Assembly (NCBI GenBank): GCA_040755155.1
Contig: JBFMBP010000078.1
Span: forward strand, 1 to 64,000
Direction: 5' to 3'
Length of the DNA: 64,000 nt
Source: Candidatus Omnitrophota bacterium
GTDB lineage: Bacteria > Hinthialibacterota > Hinthialibacteria > Hinthialibacterales > Hinthialibacteraceae
The notes under the pieces were generated by a model. That model was given only the letters and a program-made list of their open reading frames with translations. It ran no database searches and was not told the DNA's origin. Each line of letters opens with the position of its first letter. The stretch's first letter is position 1. Below are positions 9,024-20,200 of the stretch, in pieces. Both the position numbers and the translations under genes were made by a program.

Positions 9024-9742
9024 ATTTTTCGCCGGTTCGCCGCCCGGCGGATCCGCATCATGGCTGCGATCCATCGCATTATAATCCATGGAGTGATCTT
9101 CGTGGTTCCGGCGCCTCGTTGTCGATAGAAAATGGGGCGCTCCACGATTCGCGCTCCATTCCGTTTTAGGTAGTAAAGCGTCTCCTCTACGATGGACGGG
9201 CCATCGGAAATCATGGCGTCCCACGGCAAGCATTCCAGCGCTTCTCGCCGATAGACGCGGTATCCCGACGTGGGATCGGTATAATTCAAGCCCAGAAATA
9301 AAACGCTGAGCCATCGCGCCGTTTTACTGTTGAGCGAGCGCAATAGTCCGAATTGCTCCGCGCTTCCGCCTTGAATATAGCGCGAGCCGATGACGACGTC
9401 CGCCTCTTGCGCCGCTTCCAGCAATTGCGGCAGATCGGCGGGATCGTGAGAGAGGTCGGCGTCCATTTCAACCACGAAACGACACCCACTGCGCGACGCT
9501 TCGGAGAGTCCGGCGATGCCCGCTTTGCCCCGTCCGCGGGGGCCGTCGCGGTGAATTGTGCGCACCCGCCCTTCGTATTTCCGCGCCAATTCCTCCGCAA
9601 CCTCGCCCGTACCGTCGGGAGACATATCGTCCACAACCAATATCGACAAATCGTAAGGCAAAGCGAATAGCCGCTCCGCCAAAACCGGAAGGTTCTCCCG
9701 TTCATTATAAGTAGGCAAAAAAACCAGAATATCGGATTTCAT
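9020..9742 (-). CDS. Polyprenol-phosphate mannose synthase-like GT2
   Basis: The 240-residue protein is a GT2 glycosyltransferase close to dolichyl-phosphate mannose synthase (DPM1). Visible motifs: FLPTYNERENLP at residue 7, VVDDMSPDGTGEVAE near 38, the metal-binding DADLSHDP near 92, and GSRYIQGGS near 119. There is no C-terminal membrane domain. The ATG at 9742 is chosen; an upstream in-frame TTG at 9772 has no ribosome-binding site and adds unconserved residues. The enzyme likely loads mannose or a related sugar from its nucleotide donor onto polyprenyl phosphate for the membrane transferase downstream. Confidence 0.85.
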   Translation of the reverse strand: MKSDILVFLPTYNERENLPVLAERLFALPYDLSILVVDDMSPDGTGEVAEELARKYEGRVRTIHRDGPRGRGKAGIAGLSEASRSGCRFVVEMDADLSHDPADLPQLLEAAQEADVVIGSRYIQGGSAEQFGLLRSLNSKTARWLSVLFLGLNYTDPTSGYRVYRREALECLPWDAMISDGPSIVEETLYYLKRNGARIVERPIFYRQRGAGTTKITPWIIMRWIAAMMRIRRAANRRKI

Positions 9743-9848
9743 CGGATTTCCGTCCGCGTCTCCATTAAACAATAATAATGGTCTATATTACCCTGATAAT
9801 ATTATACTGATGAGGCTCATGCAAAAAGAATATTGTCTTACTTTTAAT

Positions 9849-9940
9849 TCTCCCCCCAAGATGGGGGGAGTTAGAGGGGGGGTATTTTTAGTCCAACAAA
9901 ATCAATCCCCTCCTAACCTCCCCCAAACTTGGGGGAGGAA
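9849..9940. repeat. Dispersed palindromic repeat, family A' (copy 1)
   Basis: Two hairpins are visible, TCTCCCCCCAAGATGGGGGGAG-like at the left and CTCCCCCAAACTTGGGGGAG at the right, joined by about 50 bases. A close relative is at 34571-34662, and both are preceded by a shared CTCATGCAAAA segment. The element lies between divergent genes and encodes nothing. Confidence 0.75.
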
Positions 9941-9992
9941 TAGATGAATCTGCAATTGTCTCAATTAACCATCGCAAAGGGATGAACTGAAA

Positions 9993-11003
9993 ATGCGCTA
10001 TCGAATCGAAATCGGCCTTCTGTCCTGCCTGCTTTGCCTATCCGCCGCCTACTGCTTCAAGAAGACGGATCCAGGCCCCATGATCGCCCGCGTCAAAGGT
10101 TTTCCGGTTTATATGAACGAAATGGAATATCTGGGCCGCCTGGCCGTCGTCAAGGCGGGATTGGAATTCGACTCTAAGGAAGGCCAGGAGCATTATAAGA
10201 AAGCCGCTCCCAACATTTACCAAAGCATCCTCGACATCTACGTCATGAAATACGCCGCCCAGGAAGCTGGCGTCGAACCTACGGCGGAAGCCGTCGAGGA
10301 AGAATTCGATCTCTTTAAGAAAACATTGACCGGCCAAGGTCTCTACGATCAATTTCTCAAGAACTACCAATTGACGGAAGAAAAAGTCAAGGAAACCATT
10401 CACGACAATCTAACGCTGAAAATCCTTCAAAGCGAAAAGATGAACAGCGCCGATTACCAGCCCGCACCCGGAATGATTAAAGATTACTATTACCAAAATA
10501 TCCGCCAATTCCAATATCCCGCCCGCTTGGGCCTCAGCGCCATCTTCATCAAAGCGAACAAGGACGAAGGCGAGGGGCCGCGCGCGATCGCCCGCCAGAA
10601 AGCGGAGCAAATCCGGCAGTTGATCGGAGACAATCCCGCCCAGACCTTCGCCGAACTCGCTCATCTCTATTCCGACGATCCCTACACCATCGCCAAGGGC
10701 GGCGATTTCGGCTTCGTCCAGCGGGACGATCCCAAGTTCGATCCCCGATTTCTCAAAGCCGCCTTCGACCTGGAAGCCAATAAAGTCAGCCCCGTCGTGG
10801 AAACGGACATCGGCTATCACATCGTCTGGTCCGTCAGCCGCGAAGAATCGCTCGAAAGCGCCCAACAGGAAATCCACGATCAGCTCGTTAACGACTACAA
10901 GCAGGAATACTTCATGAATTGGATGGAAGAGCAAAGAAAGAAACTGAACGTCGAACGCCTCTTCGATCCGGAGACATTTACGTTTATTGAGGAGAAGAAA
11001 TAG
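9993..11003 (+). CDS. PpiC-type peptidyl-prolyl isomerase (exported foldase)
   Basis: A 336-residue exported protein with a signal peptide at about residues 1-21. Cys21 follows AAY, so a lipoprotein is possible, but the lipobox is poor. Residues 25-175 form a SurA_N/PrsA-like chaperone helix bundle. Residues about 180-290 form the parvulin rotamase: LGLSAIFIKA, FAELAHLYSDDP, KGGDFGFVQRDD and VVETDIGYHIVWS are classic. Such proteins help fold outer-membrane or secreted proteins in the periplasm. The ATG at 9993 is preceded by AAAGGGATG. It is transcribed divergently from the GT operon and sits alone. Confidence 0.88.
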   Translation: MRYRIEIGLLSCLLCLSAAYCFKKTDPGPMIARVKGFPVYMNEMEYLGRLAVVKAGLEFDSKEGQEHYKKAAPNIYQSILDIYVMKYAAQEAGVEPTAEAVEEEFDLFKKTLTGQGLYDQFLKNYQLTEEKVKETIHDNLTLKILQSEKMNSADYQPAPGMIKDYYYQNIRQFQYPARLGLSAIFIKANKDEGEGPRAIARQKAEQIRQLIGDNPAQTFAELAHLYSDDPYTIAKGGDFGFVQRDDPKFDPRFLKAAFDLEANKVSPVVETDIGYHIVWSVSREESLESAQQEIHDQLVNDYKQEYFMNWMEEQRKKLNVERLFDPETFTFIEEKK

Positions 11004-11009
11004 AAATAA

Positions 11010-11044
11010 ATGATGAGTGATGAATGATGAATGATGAATGATGA
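11010..11044. repeat. Tandem 7-base repeat after a gene (family D)
   Basis: About four copies of a GATGAAT/TGAATGA heptamer follow the stop codon of the PpiC gene. Similar runs are at 12595-12633 and 61948-61974, also beside stop codons. This is a simple-sequence repeat. Confidence 0.7.
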
Positions 11045-11050
11045 GAATAG

Positions 11051-11129
11051 TAAGATGGGTCGCGTTTTTTGAACCATCGGTTTTTTACAAATAAAAAATG
11101 ATGGATTAAAAAACACGCCCCATCCTACG
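11051..11129. repeat. Dispersed palindromic repeat, family B (copy 1)
   Basis: This element contains GATGGGTCGCGTTTTTTGA and, in inverted orientation, TTAAAAAACACGCCCCATCC. Related copies are at 12518-12549, 24920-24950 and 26155-26187. It directly follows a heptamer run, an arrangement repeated near 12500-12633. Confidence 0.7.
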
Positions 11130-11217
11130 ATTTTGCAGCGTGGACGGCGAAAAACCTTTCCGGCTATAATGGATGAAGAAGTCGGAATACCCATATCTTT
11201 TCAGGCAGGTTCAGGCT

Positions 11218-12453
11218 ATGAATCGGACCGATCGCGAATCTCGACAGGCGCCGCATTGTCCTTGGGGCGTATGTTCCCGCCGCTCGTTTCTTCGTTACGC
11301 CGCCGCGGCAGCTTTTCTTGCGAAAACCGCCTCGGCGCAAGACCTTCTTGCCGGAATGCCCGCTCCCAAGAATATTCCCCGCGCTCTTACTACGCTGGCG
11401 CTTTGCAAGCGTTATGACTATCCCGCCATCCGCCGCTCGCTGGCGGCCATGTTCGACGAATTGGGCGACGTGCGCCAATTGGTCAAAGGGAAATTCGTTA
11501 CGGTGAAGATCAACCTCGTCAACGTGGGCGAGGAACATGTGCAGGGCTTGCCCGTTGCTATGACTGTCGTAGTGCATCCGAAGGTCGCCCTCGCCGCCGT
11601 CAGCCTCTTCGCCGATTACGGCGCCCGGCAGATTCGCATCGTCGATCAACTGCCCTATCGCGGCGCTGATGCGGAAGCCTTCGCCCGCTATGGTTACGAC
11701 GCCAAGGAATTCGAGCAGGAGACGGATGGGCGCGTCCGTTTCGTCAACACGCGCAACGCAGGCGAATATAAAAAATACGATCTTGTGAAAGTTCCATACG
11801 GCGGCTTTATCGCCAACGCTTGGGAAGTCAACAAAACCTACACGGAAACCGACGCCTTCGTCTCCATCGGAAAATTGAAGAGCCACGTTTCCGGCGGCGT
11901 TACGATGGGGATGAAAAACCTGATCGGCGTTCCCCCCAGCAGCCTTTACGGCGACGACCTCAAAAACGAACCCGACGAAAACGCCGTCGGTTACCGCAGC
12001 GCCACCATGCACACCTGCGAGAAAAAGCCGTTCACCTCCGTCGAGACGTATACGGGAAAATCCGTCCTCGGCGATCACGGTTTCAACATCCCCCACTTTA
12101 TCGTCGATCTCGCCGCTGCTCTTCCCATCGATCTCGTTGTCGTGGATGGCATCAGCGCCATCCAGAGCGCCGAGGGCTGGTGGCTGCGCTCCATCGTTTC
12201 CGTCGCCCGTCCGGGGTTGTTGCTCGCGGGGCGCAATCCCGTCTGCGCCGACGCCGTAGGCGCCGCCGTTATGGGCTTCAATCCCGAAGCGGATCACCGT
12301 ACGCCGCCTTTCGTCAATGGGTACAACTACCTGACGCTGGCGCGGCAAGTCGGCCTAGGAGAAAACCGTCTCGCTAACCTGGAGATTGGCGGCGTCGGCT
12401 TGGAGAAGGCCAGGTTTCAATATCTCCCCACTTATCAGAGAGCCAGAGCGTGA
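11218..12453 (+). CDS. Tat-exported DUF362 family protein
   Basis: A 411-residue protein with a twin-arginine signal (CSRRSFLRY followed by an Ala-rich stretch to ASAQ). The body matches DUF362: VTVKINLVNVG, the Rossmann-like RQIRIVDQLPYRGADAEA, then IGKLKSHVSGGVTMGMKNLIGV. DUF362 proteins are often linked to redox or iron-sulfur proteins, but this one shows no ferredoxin-type cysteine cluster. The start is uncertain: an in-frame ATG at 11173 is possible, but a TATAAT hexamer at 11165-11170 would place transcription start inside that extension, and the Tat signal is complete from 11218. It converges with the LarA-like gene. Confidence 0.8.
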   Translation: MNRTDRESRQAPHCPWGVCSRRSFLRYAAAAAFLAKTASAQDLLAGMPAPKNIPRALTTLALCKRYDYPAIRRSLAAMFDELGDVRQLVKGKFVTVKINLVNVGEEHVQGLPVAMTVVVHPKVALAAVSLFADYGARQIRIVDQLPYRGADAEAFARYGYDAKEFEQETDGRVRFVNTRNAGEYKKYDLVKVPYGGFIANAWEVNKTYTETDAFVSIGKLKSHVSGGVTMGMKNLIGVPPSSLYGDDLKNEPDENAVGYRSATMHTCEKKPFTSVETYTGKSVLGDHGFNIPHFIVDLAAALPIDLVVVDGISAIQSAEGWWLRSIVSVARPGLLLAGRNPVCADAVGAAVMGFNPEADHRTPPFVNGYNYLTLARQVGLGENRLANLEIGGVGLEKARFQYLPTYQRARA

Positions 12454-12517
12454 TTGGAATGATGAGTGATGAATGAGGAATGATGAATATAAAAAGGAAT
12501 GAATTCTCCATTTAATA

Positions 12518-12549
12518 ATGATGGGTCAAAAAACGCGACCCATCCTACT
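12518..12549. repeat. Dispersed palindromic repeat, family B (copy 2)
   Basis: The core reads ATGGGTCAAAAAACGCGACCC followed by ATCCTAC, in the opposite orientation to the copy at 11051. It stands between the converging DUF362 and LarA-like genes and may act as a bidirectional transcription barrier. Confidence 0.7.
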
Positions 12550-12594
12550 TTTCTTCCCACTATCGTCGCGGTCATTGCCTTGGTAAGGGGACTT

Positions 12595-12633
<39 letters not shown>

Positions 12634-12638
12634 CTCCT

Positions 12639-13946
12639 CTACGCCGTTTGCCATGAATAAAGCCGCTCGACGGGTTTAGGAAGTCTGGGCATGACGTAAG
12701 GGCCTTCGGGAATAACCAGAATCTTCGCGCCGGCGCCGTGGCGCGCAAGCGCACGCTGGATGCCATCCTCTACCGATGGGATTGGAGTCACCAGAAAATC
12801 GCGCAAGTCCTCATCGCTGATCCCTTCCGTATAATAAAGCAACTCGCAGCGATGTAGGCCGTTGACCAATTCCTGGATCATCCATTGATCCTTGGCGACA
12901 TAATCCGGCCCTACGGTAAGACGATAAAAATCCATGGGGTCTTTCAAGCGCCGCAGGAGATCGACGAAATCCTTGCTGCCCGCTCCTTCTTCGTTGCGGG
13001 CGGCGAGGATGACGGTTCCGCCTTCCTTGACCGCTTCCAGCGCGGCGACCAGGCCTTTGATGGATTGATAGAGCGTTTTGTCCAAGGGATAACCGCCGCT
13101 GGTGGTGACGACGATATCCGCCGGTTCGGCGATCGGAACGATGGCGCTTTTTTCCGCCCTTGCGCAGGCTTGCTCGTGAGCCGCTTCCAAATCGCCCGCA
13201 AAGACGCCGGTGATGCGCCGCTTTTCGTCCAGCGTGACGTTGACGATGAAATCGACGCCCACTTTTCTGGCCGTTTCCACGGCGGCTTCGTGGAATGGAT
13301 TTCCTTCCAAGCGTCCATTGCAGACGGCGTCGAGCTGAATCATGCGGCAGCCGTGCATGCGCTTCATGGTTTCCAGCGAAGCAATGCCCGGCAGAACGGC
13401 TTTGCGTCCGCCGGAAAAACCCGCCATGAGGTGCAGTTCCACCAGGCCGGTCAGGATTTTCAAATCCGCCTTCAGATAATGTTTATTGATATAAACGGGA
13501 ATCTTGCCGCCGATCTCGCCAATGAATTCCGCAGCGGCGGGATCTTCCGAATAATGGTTCTCCACACGGAAATTCTCGGCGATCTCCTTCCCCACTAACT
13601 CCACTAATTCGTCGCCTAGATTGGGACGATGAATGCCGGTGGCGATCAAAACGGTTATAGCCTCGCGGGGAAGGCCCGCCGTTTCGATGGTTCTGAGAAT
13701 GGGCGGAAGCAAAAGCCGGTTGGGAACCGGACGGGTTATATCGGAAATGACGATGACGGCGGACTTTCGGCCTTGGGCGATACTCGCTAAGGGCGGCGAT
13801 GCGATCGGGGCCAGCAAAGCCTGGCTGACGGCGCTTTCCGGATCGGGCAACGGATCGGCTGGATTCATATGAATAACGCCCATCACGTTGCCATCGGGAA
13901 CGCGAACGGAAAGACCTTCTTTTCCATAAGCCAAAGCAATATCCAT
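12639..13946 (-). CDS. LarA-like nickel-pincer racemase family protein
   Basis: The 435-residue protein belongs to the lactate racemase LarA family (DUF2088), enzymes that use a nickel pincer nucleotide to racemise or epimerise 2-hydroxy acids. Motifs seen: ISDITRPVPNRLLLPPIL near 80, IATGIHRPN near 110, LTGLVELHLMAGFSGGRKAVLPG near 172, and VTTSGGYPLDKTLYQSIKG near 280. The ATG at 13946 has a strong GGAGGA ribosome-binding site and gives the family length; the frame is open further upstream to 14225, but that part is not conserved. No larB, larC or larE cofactor genes are nearby. Substrate unknown; sugar-acid epimerases of this family exist. Confidence 0.85.
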   Translation of the reverse strand: MDIALAYGKEGLSVRVPDGNVMGVIHMNPADPLPDPESAVSQALLAPIASPPLASIAQGRKSAVIVISDITRPVPNRLLLPPILRTIETAGLPREAITVLIATGIHRPNLGDELVELVGKEIAENFRVENHYSEDPAAAEFIGEIGGKIPVYINKHYLKADLKILTGLVELHLMAGFSGGRKAVLPGIASLETMKRMHGCRMIQLDAVCNGRLEGNPFHEAAVETARKVGVDFIVNVTLDEKRRITGVFAGDLEAAHEQACARAEKSAIVPIAEPADIVVTTSGGYPLDKTLYQSIKGLVAALEAVKEGGTVILAARNEEGAGSKDFVDLLRRLKDPMDFYRLTVGPDYVAKDQWMIQELVNGLHRCELLYYTEGISDEDLRDFLVTPIPSVEDGIQRALARHGAGAKILVIPEGPYVMPRLPKPVERLYSWQTA

Positions 13947-14122
13947 CGAAATCCTCCGAAGAACCAATTTTGAGAATATAAATTTTTCGCCGTCCTTGGC
14001 GGGAAGAAGCGGCGGTTCGCCGCGCCTTTCATAAAAGAGTATCATTACCTTCGCAATGAAGCAATGCGGCGCTCTGCTTTCCCGCTTTCTCCATCGCCTA
14101 TCCCGCGCGCCGACGTATTCCA

Positions 14123-14153
14123 AACAAAAAAAAGAGCGAGCCGAAGCTCGCCC
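14123..14153 (-). terminator. Rho-independent terminator
   Basis: Read on the minus strand, the stem GCGAGC/GCTCGC with a TTCG loop is followed by CTTTTTTTTTG. It lies about 130 bases after the stop of the giant WD40/FGE gene, whose transcript it would end. Confidence 0.85.
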
Positions 14154-14285
14154 CCAGGCTGAGTGGCATTCGTCTTTACTTCCGCTTTTCGCATTCACGA
14201 GAATTTCCAACTCTGGAAATTCCATAGACGAACATAACGGTCAAATACCCACTCTATCCCCAAGTGAAGCGATGCAACATCCGTT

Positions 14286-17200
14286 TCATGGCATCTTCGT
14301 ACAGGCGACGCGAAAACCTACGAAGTTGAACGTCGATTCCGGAGCAACGTCGTCCCGCGCCGCCGAACGAAGATGATTCTTATCCAATCCCGATATCCAA
14401 CTCCCGCCTTTCACGACGTAAAAACCGCTGGAATTTTTCGCAAGGGGATCGTTTTGGGCTTCGGCGGCGAAGGGCTGGTAGGCGTCGGCGCACCATTCCC
14501 AGACATTGCCGGACATATCGAAAAGCGTCCAGGGATTGGGCTTCATTGCGCCTACGGCGTGAGTTTCGCCATTCGCGTTGGCGGCGTACCAGGCGTTATC
14601 GCCCAGTTGCGCATTCAGCGGATCGTCGCCCCAATAATACCTTGTCTGCGTTCCCGCCCGGCAAGCGTATTCCCATTCCGCCTCCGTAGGCAGCCGGAAG
14701 CCGTTGGTATTGACGTTCAGTTCGAAGGTTTCAAGGTTATAAGCGGGAGTTCTTCCCGCAAGTTGGCTTAAAGCGTTGCAGAACTTAAGGCAATCGAACC
14801 AGGAAATCATCATAATAGGCCGATTGGGACCGAGAAACGACGTAGGAACATTCTTCGTTACCGCCGTCCATTGGGCCTGCGTTACCTCAAAACGTCCAAG
14901 GTAGAAATCCTTTGTGAGCATTACGGTATGTAGAGGCTTTTCATTATCCGACGCCCCCCCTTCGGTAACCGGACTGCCCATGAAGAACGATCCGCGAGGA
15001 ATCAAAACCATCTCCAAGGGTTTCGCCTCAGCGGGAAGTTCCGGAATCGCAATCGTCTGGACATCGCCCGACAACGGTCCGCCAGGCGTTACTGTCGCCA
15101 GAGGAATAGCTGTCGATGTGGGAGTGGGAGTCGGAGATCCCGGCGTTACCGTGGGTGTTGGCGTCGCCTCGCTGGAACTCAGGAAATACACCGGCTTCTC
15201 CGCCGCGATGGTCACGACTTTTTTGCCGGGACGCACGCCATACACAGTAAAGAAATACCAATTTCCAAACTGAGGTCCTTCTTTAAAGTCCTTGGAAAGC
15301 GCTTCGTTTCCTTTTTTCCATTCCATGTAAAAGGGTTTACTCGACAGCGTTCGAGCAAGGAAAACCGCTTTCGCGCCGTTCACGGAGACGTATGCGTGAA
15401 ATTCCGCGATCTCCGTATCCGACGCATTCCACCGCAAAACCAGGACGCGGTTGTCGGCGATATCGGCGTCGAAGCCGCCGGCGAGGTTCTGAGTGGAATA
15501 AAGATCGTCCGTAACCACCAACCGCAAGTCGGGAACTACGACGCCCGGCGGCGTTGGCGTCGGCGTTACCGTAGGCGTCGGCGAAGCAAATTGGGAACTA
15601 AGATACAGAACCGGCCCCGCCGTAAAAATCTTCAGAGGCTTTTTCCCGCTTCTTACGCCATATACGGCGAACCAATACGATTTGTCGAACTGCGGCCCAT
15701 CGCTAAAGGCGCGATAGATATTCGGCGCGCCTTTTCTCCACTCGAAGTAAGAGACATCCGTTCGTCCCGTTCGGCCCAGGTAGGTATCAATGCCATCGAT
15801 AATGAGATAAACGTGATAATCGTTAATCTCGCTGTCTTTCAAGTTCCAGCGGACGGTTAAGCTGCGATCGTTGGGATCGTCCTGATCGTATCCATTTACC
15901 AGATTCGCAGTGGATTGCAAATCGTCCGTTATGGCGACGGTATTCTCCGGCAATTCGTAAATGGAGGGAGTGAACGTCGGCGTAATCGTCGGCGTCGGCG
16001 TCGGCGCATCCGCCGTCAGGAAATAGACTTCACCATCCGTTTGAATGCGCAGAGGGACTTTGCCTGTCCTTAAACCAAAAACGATGAAACTGTAAAAATG
16101 GCTGGATTGAGGGCCGGCAAGGAATTTGGCGTCGATATTCGGGGCGTTCTTTCGCCATTCGAACTTAGGATTCTTTTCCACTGAAGCGCTGGCGAAAAAC
16201 ACAGGTTCGGCGCGATCGACGCTGATATAGATGTGATATCCATTAATCTCTTCGCTAGATATATTCCAACGGATGGCCAGGATGTTCTTATCGGCGCTGT
16301 CCTGGTCGAATTTCCCGACCAAGTTCACCGTAGACTGCAAATCGTCCGTAATCACGACCGTATTGGAAGGAATAACGATCGAGGCGGGAGTAAAAGTCGG
16401 AGTAATCGTCGGCGTAGGCGTAGCCGATATCGTCGATTGGTAGAATACATCAGCCAGGGCGTCGATGCGTAGGGGATTTTTCCCGCTGCGGACGCCAAAA
16501 ACCGCGAAGCGATAATTATTGCCGAATTGGGGGCCGCTTTGGAAAGTCGGGGCCAGTTTGCTATAGCCTTCGCGCCATTCCAGGTAAGGATAGGTTCCTG
16601 CTTCCGCGGTTCCTAAGTAGACGGGCAAGGCGTCGTTGATGCTGACGTAAACGTGAAACGCCGTAACCGATTCGTCGGGAATATTCCATCGGATAACGAG
16701 GATGCGATGATCGGGATCGTCCTTATCGAGTTTCCCGACCAGGTCGTCCGTACTTTGCATATCGTCAGTAACGACGACGACGTTTTCCGCAATATCGAAA
16801 AATACCGGCGCGGGCGTCGGCGTATTCGTCGGCGTATTCGTCGGGGTGTAGGTTTGCGTCGGCGTGTAGCTGGGCGTCGGCGTAGGATCGCCGGAACGGA
16901 TGAACGACACGCCTTCTTCCGCCATGATCGTTTTGCGATCCGCCGCGCTGATGACGCCGATGACGATAAATTGGTAAGCCGAGTTGAATTGCGGTCCACC
17001 CTTGAATCCTTCGCTCAAAAATGGCGATCCTTCTTTCCAAAGATAGAATTTGGCGTCTTTGCCGGATGCGCTGGCGAGATATCTCGACTCGCCCCCGTTG
17101 ACTTGAACATAAATATGAATATCGGCGATTTTCTCTCCCGTTATATTCCAACGGATCGCCAGCGCCCGATTGTCTTCGGCGTCTTCATCCACTTTCCCCA

Positions 17201-20200
17201 CGAGATTCTCCGTCGATTGCAGATCGTCGGTGACGACGACCGTATCCTCAGGAATATCGAATAACGCCGGCGTGGGCGTCGGCATTGGCGTATAAGTCCT
17301 CGTCGGCGTAGAGGTTTCGGTCGGCGTCGGCGTCGGCGTGAATGTCGGCGTCGGCGTAAATGTCAACGTCGGAGTGAATGTCGGAGTAAACGTCGGGGTC
17401 GGCGTCGAAGTGGGCGTGGCGTCCACCAGCGTCCCGATATCCCAAATCCGAAGAGTTCCATCGTCTCCGCTGCAAAGAACCTTGCGGCCATCGGCGGAAA
17501 AAGCGGCTGAATTAACCTTGCCGGTGAAACCGCCGAAAGTTTTGATTATGGAACCGCTGGTCAGGAGCCACAATTCCGCTTGTCCCACGCCCGCCGTCAG
17601 AAGCCACTGTCCATTCGGCGAGAAAACGACCGACTGCAGGCTGGCCGATGGAGACATAAAGGATTGAACCTGCACGCCCTCAACGGCATTCCATATTCTG
17701 GCCATGCCGTTCTCGCTCCCCGTGGCGATCAAATCGCCTTGGGGAGAAAAGGCCGCGGCGTTAATGGAACTGCTTTGGCCATTGAACGTGTAAATAATCT
17801 GACCAGTCTCCATATTCCATAAGCGCGCCGTCTGGTCTTCGCTTCCCGTAAGCAACTCCGATCCGTCCGGCGATACGGCCACGGAAGTTACTCCACCCGT
17901 GTGGCCTATGAATTTGCGCAGGATTTTTCCGGCGTTCGCATCCCATATAATGGCGGTTCCGTCCATGCTCCCAGTGACGGCCTTGTCGCCTCTTGGCATA
18001 TAGGCGACAGCTTTTATGTCATTGATGTGCCCGCCGAGCACGCGAAGAATTTCATACGTCTTCGCATCCCATACGGCGGCATCGTCGTCCGCGCTTCCCG
18101 TTAAAAATTTCGCGCCGTCAGGCGACCAGGCGACGGAACGAACCGCCTCCGTATGCGCGCCGAGAACGCGAAGCGCCGTTCCCGCCGCGGCGTCCCAAAT
18201 GCGCGCATGGCCGTCGTTGCTGCCGGTTAAGAGGCGCAAACCGCTGGGAGAAAATTTCGCGTCGAAAAAGGATTCGGTATGCCCGCTGAACTCGCGGATT
18301 TTTTCGCCGGTTGCGGCGTTCCATAACGTCGCCAGATTGTCGACGTCGCCTAGGAGAACCTTCTGGCCGTCGGGCGAAAAGACGGCGGACAGAATTGCGA
18401 CGCTGGGATCGCCAAACACCACCAAAGCGGCTCCAGTCTCCGCATTCCAAGTTTTCGTACCGCCGGAACGTCCGATAAGAACTTGCTTTCCATCGGGCGA
18501 GAAGGCCACGGATTCCACGGCGCCGCCGGGGATGGTTTGCAGAATGGCGCCCGTCTCCGCATCCCATACGATCGCCGTCGTATCGGAACTGCCGGTTAGA
18601 ATCTTGGAACTATCGGAGGAATAGGCGACGGATTGAACGGAACTGTTATGCTTGCTGAACGTGCGGATAATCGCTCCGCTCTCTTTGTCCCACGCCTTGG
18701 CGGTGCGGTCGCGGCTTCCAGTCAATATCTTCGCATCGTCCGATGAGAAGGCGACGGAATTGATCCAATGGCTATGGCCGGAAAAAGAACGAATCGGCTG
18801 TCCGTTCCCTGCATTCCAAAGGATGGCGGTCCGGTCTTTGCTGCCCGTGAGAATCTGGCTTCCGTCATGAGAAAACGCGACGGAAGTTACAGCGTCCGTA
18901 TGCTGGCTAAGCGTCAACAACGGCAGGCCGGTCGACGTACTCCACAATATCGCCGTCTTTTCGTCGCTGCCGGTTACCACTTTGGTTCCATCGGGAGAAA
19001 AAGCGATGGCGTTGACCTTTTCGGTATGCCCAATCAACCTCTTGAGAACAACGCCCGTTTCGACGTCCCACAAGAAGGCTCCCAAACCGCCCGCCGTCGC
19101 GATGACGGCGCCTTCCGGACTATACGCGACCGCCGCCAGCGGCCCCAATCCCAGAATGGTTTCTCCCGACTCTCCCGTCACGGAAGGAATGGATATCGGC
19201 CGGGGCGTAGGCGTATTCGTGGGCAGCGGCGTCGCCGTAAACGTGGCGTTATGGGCGGATTGACCGTCCGTGAAAAAGGTCGATAAATAATAATCTCTTC
19301 CCGCGCTCGCCGTCTTTTTCACGGCAAGATAATAGACGCCCGCCGTCTGCGGCGTATACGCGATTTCGGGATATTCTTCGCTGTTGCTGGACGACAGCAG
19401 CTGTCCTTGGCTGCTGAACAATTCGATCTTCGCTTCCACGCCCAGCACGGAGCCGATGCCCAGCGATCCGGAAAGATTTCTTCCCACGTCGGCGTTGACG
19501 ATTTGAAACTTGAACCAATCGGCGGCATCGGCGTTCGTCTCTATCATGGACGAATCCGAAGAAGAAAGCGCTCCTAAAACGAGTTGTCCAATCTGAATCG
19601 AGGCGCTCTGATCCTGTTGATCGTTCGGCTCGATTTCCTGCATGGCGTCGCCGCGCGCCAACGCCGAGAGAGACTCATGCTGCTGGATGGCCTGGGCGAG
19701 AAGCGTCTGGGCGCCTTCGTAATTGTTGCGGGAGTAGTAATGGGCGATAAAGGCTTTTATGGGCGGCGTTATATCGGGATATATAGCGTAAAATGGATCG
19801 TCGCTGGTCATGAAGGAATTGATGTATCCCCGGCTCCATCCCCCATTCTTCAAGTTTTCTCCGCCATAGGCGTAAGACGGATTGGAGGGGGGAATCCCCT
19901 GGATCGTCTTCAAAGAGAGCCAGTCGACGAGATATTCGTTCGCAGCGCTGTTTTTGGAGTTCAAATAGGCCTGCCAGGGCGGAATCAAGCCGCATAACTG
20001 TCCAATCAAATCATGAAAGACATGGCTGATCGGCGTTTTGGATATGTTGCCGCCGGAAGAGTCTTTACCGGCGAAACTTGATTTAGGAAAAAGATAGACG
20101 TAAGGATTTCCCGGCGGATTCTTCAATACGGCGGTAGGAGCGCCGTTATCGAGCAAACTCATATAGGCGCCGAAATATTTATAATTGCTTTTGATGCGGT

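Noticed and set aside
11164-12348. Minus-strand frame of 394 codons opposite the DUF362 gene
   Set aside because: The plus-strand reading has a Tat signal and DUF362 motifs; the minus frame is a high-GC shadow with no recognisable domain.
17260-17440. GTCGGCGTC-type tandem DNA repeats as a CRISPR or satellite array
   Set aside because: They encode the Thr-Pro linkers of the giant protein in frame, with no spacers.
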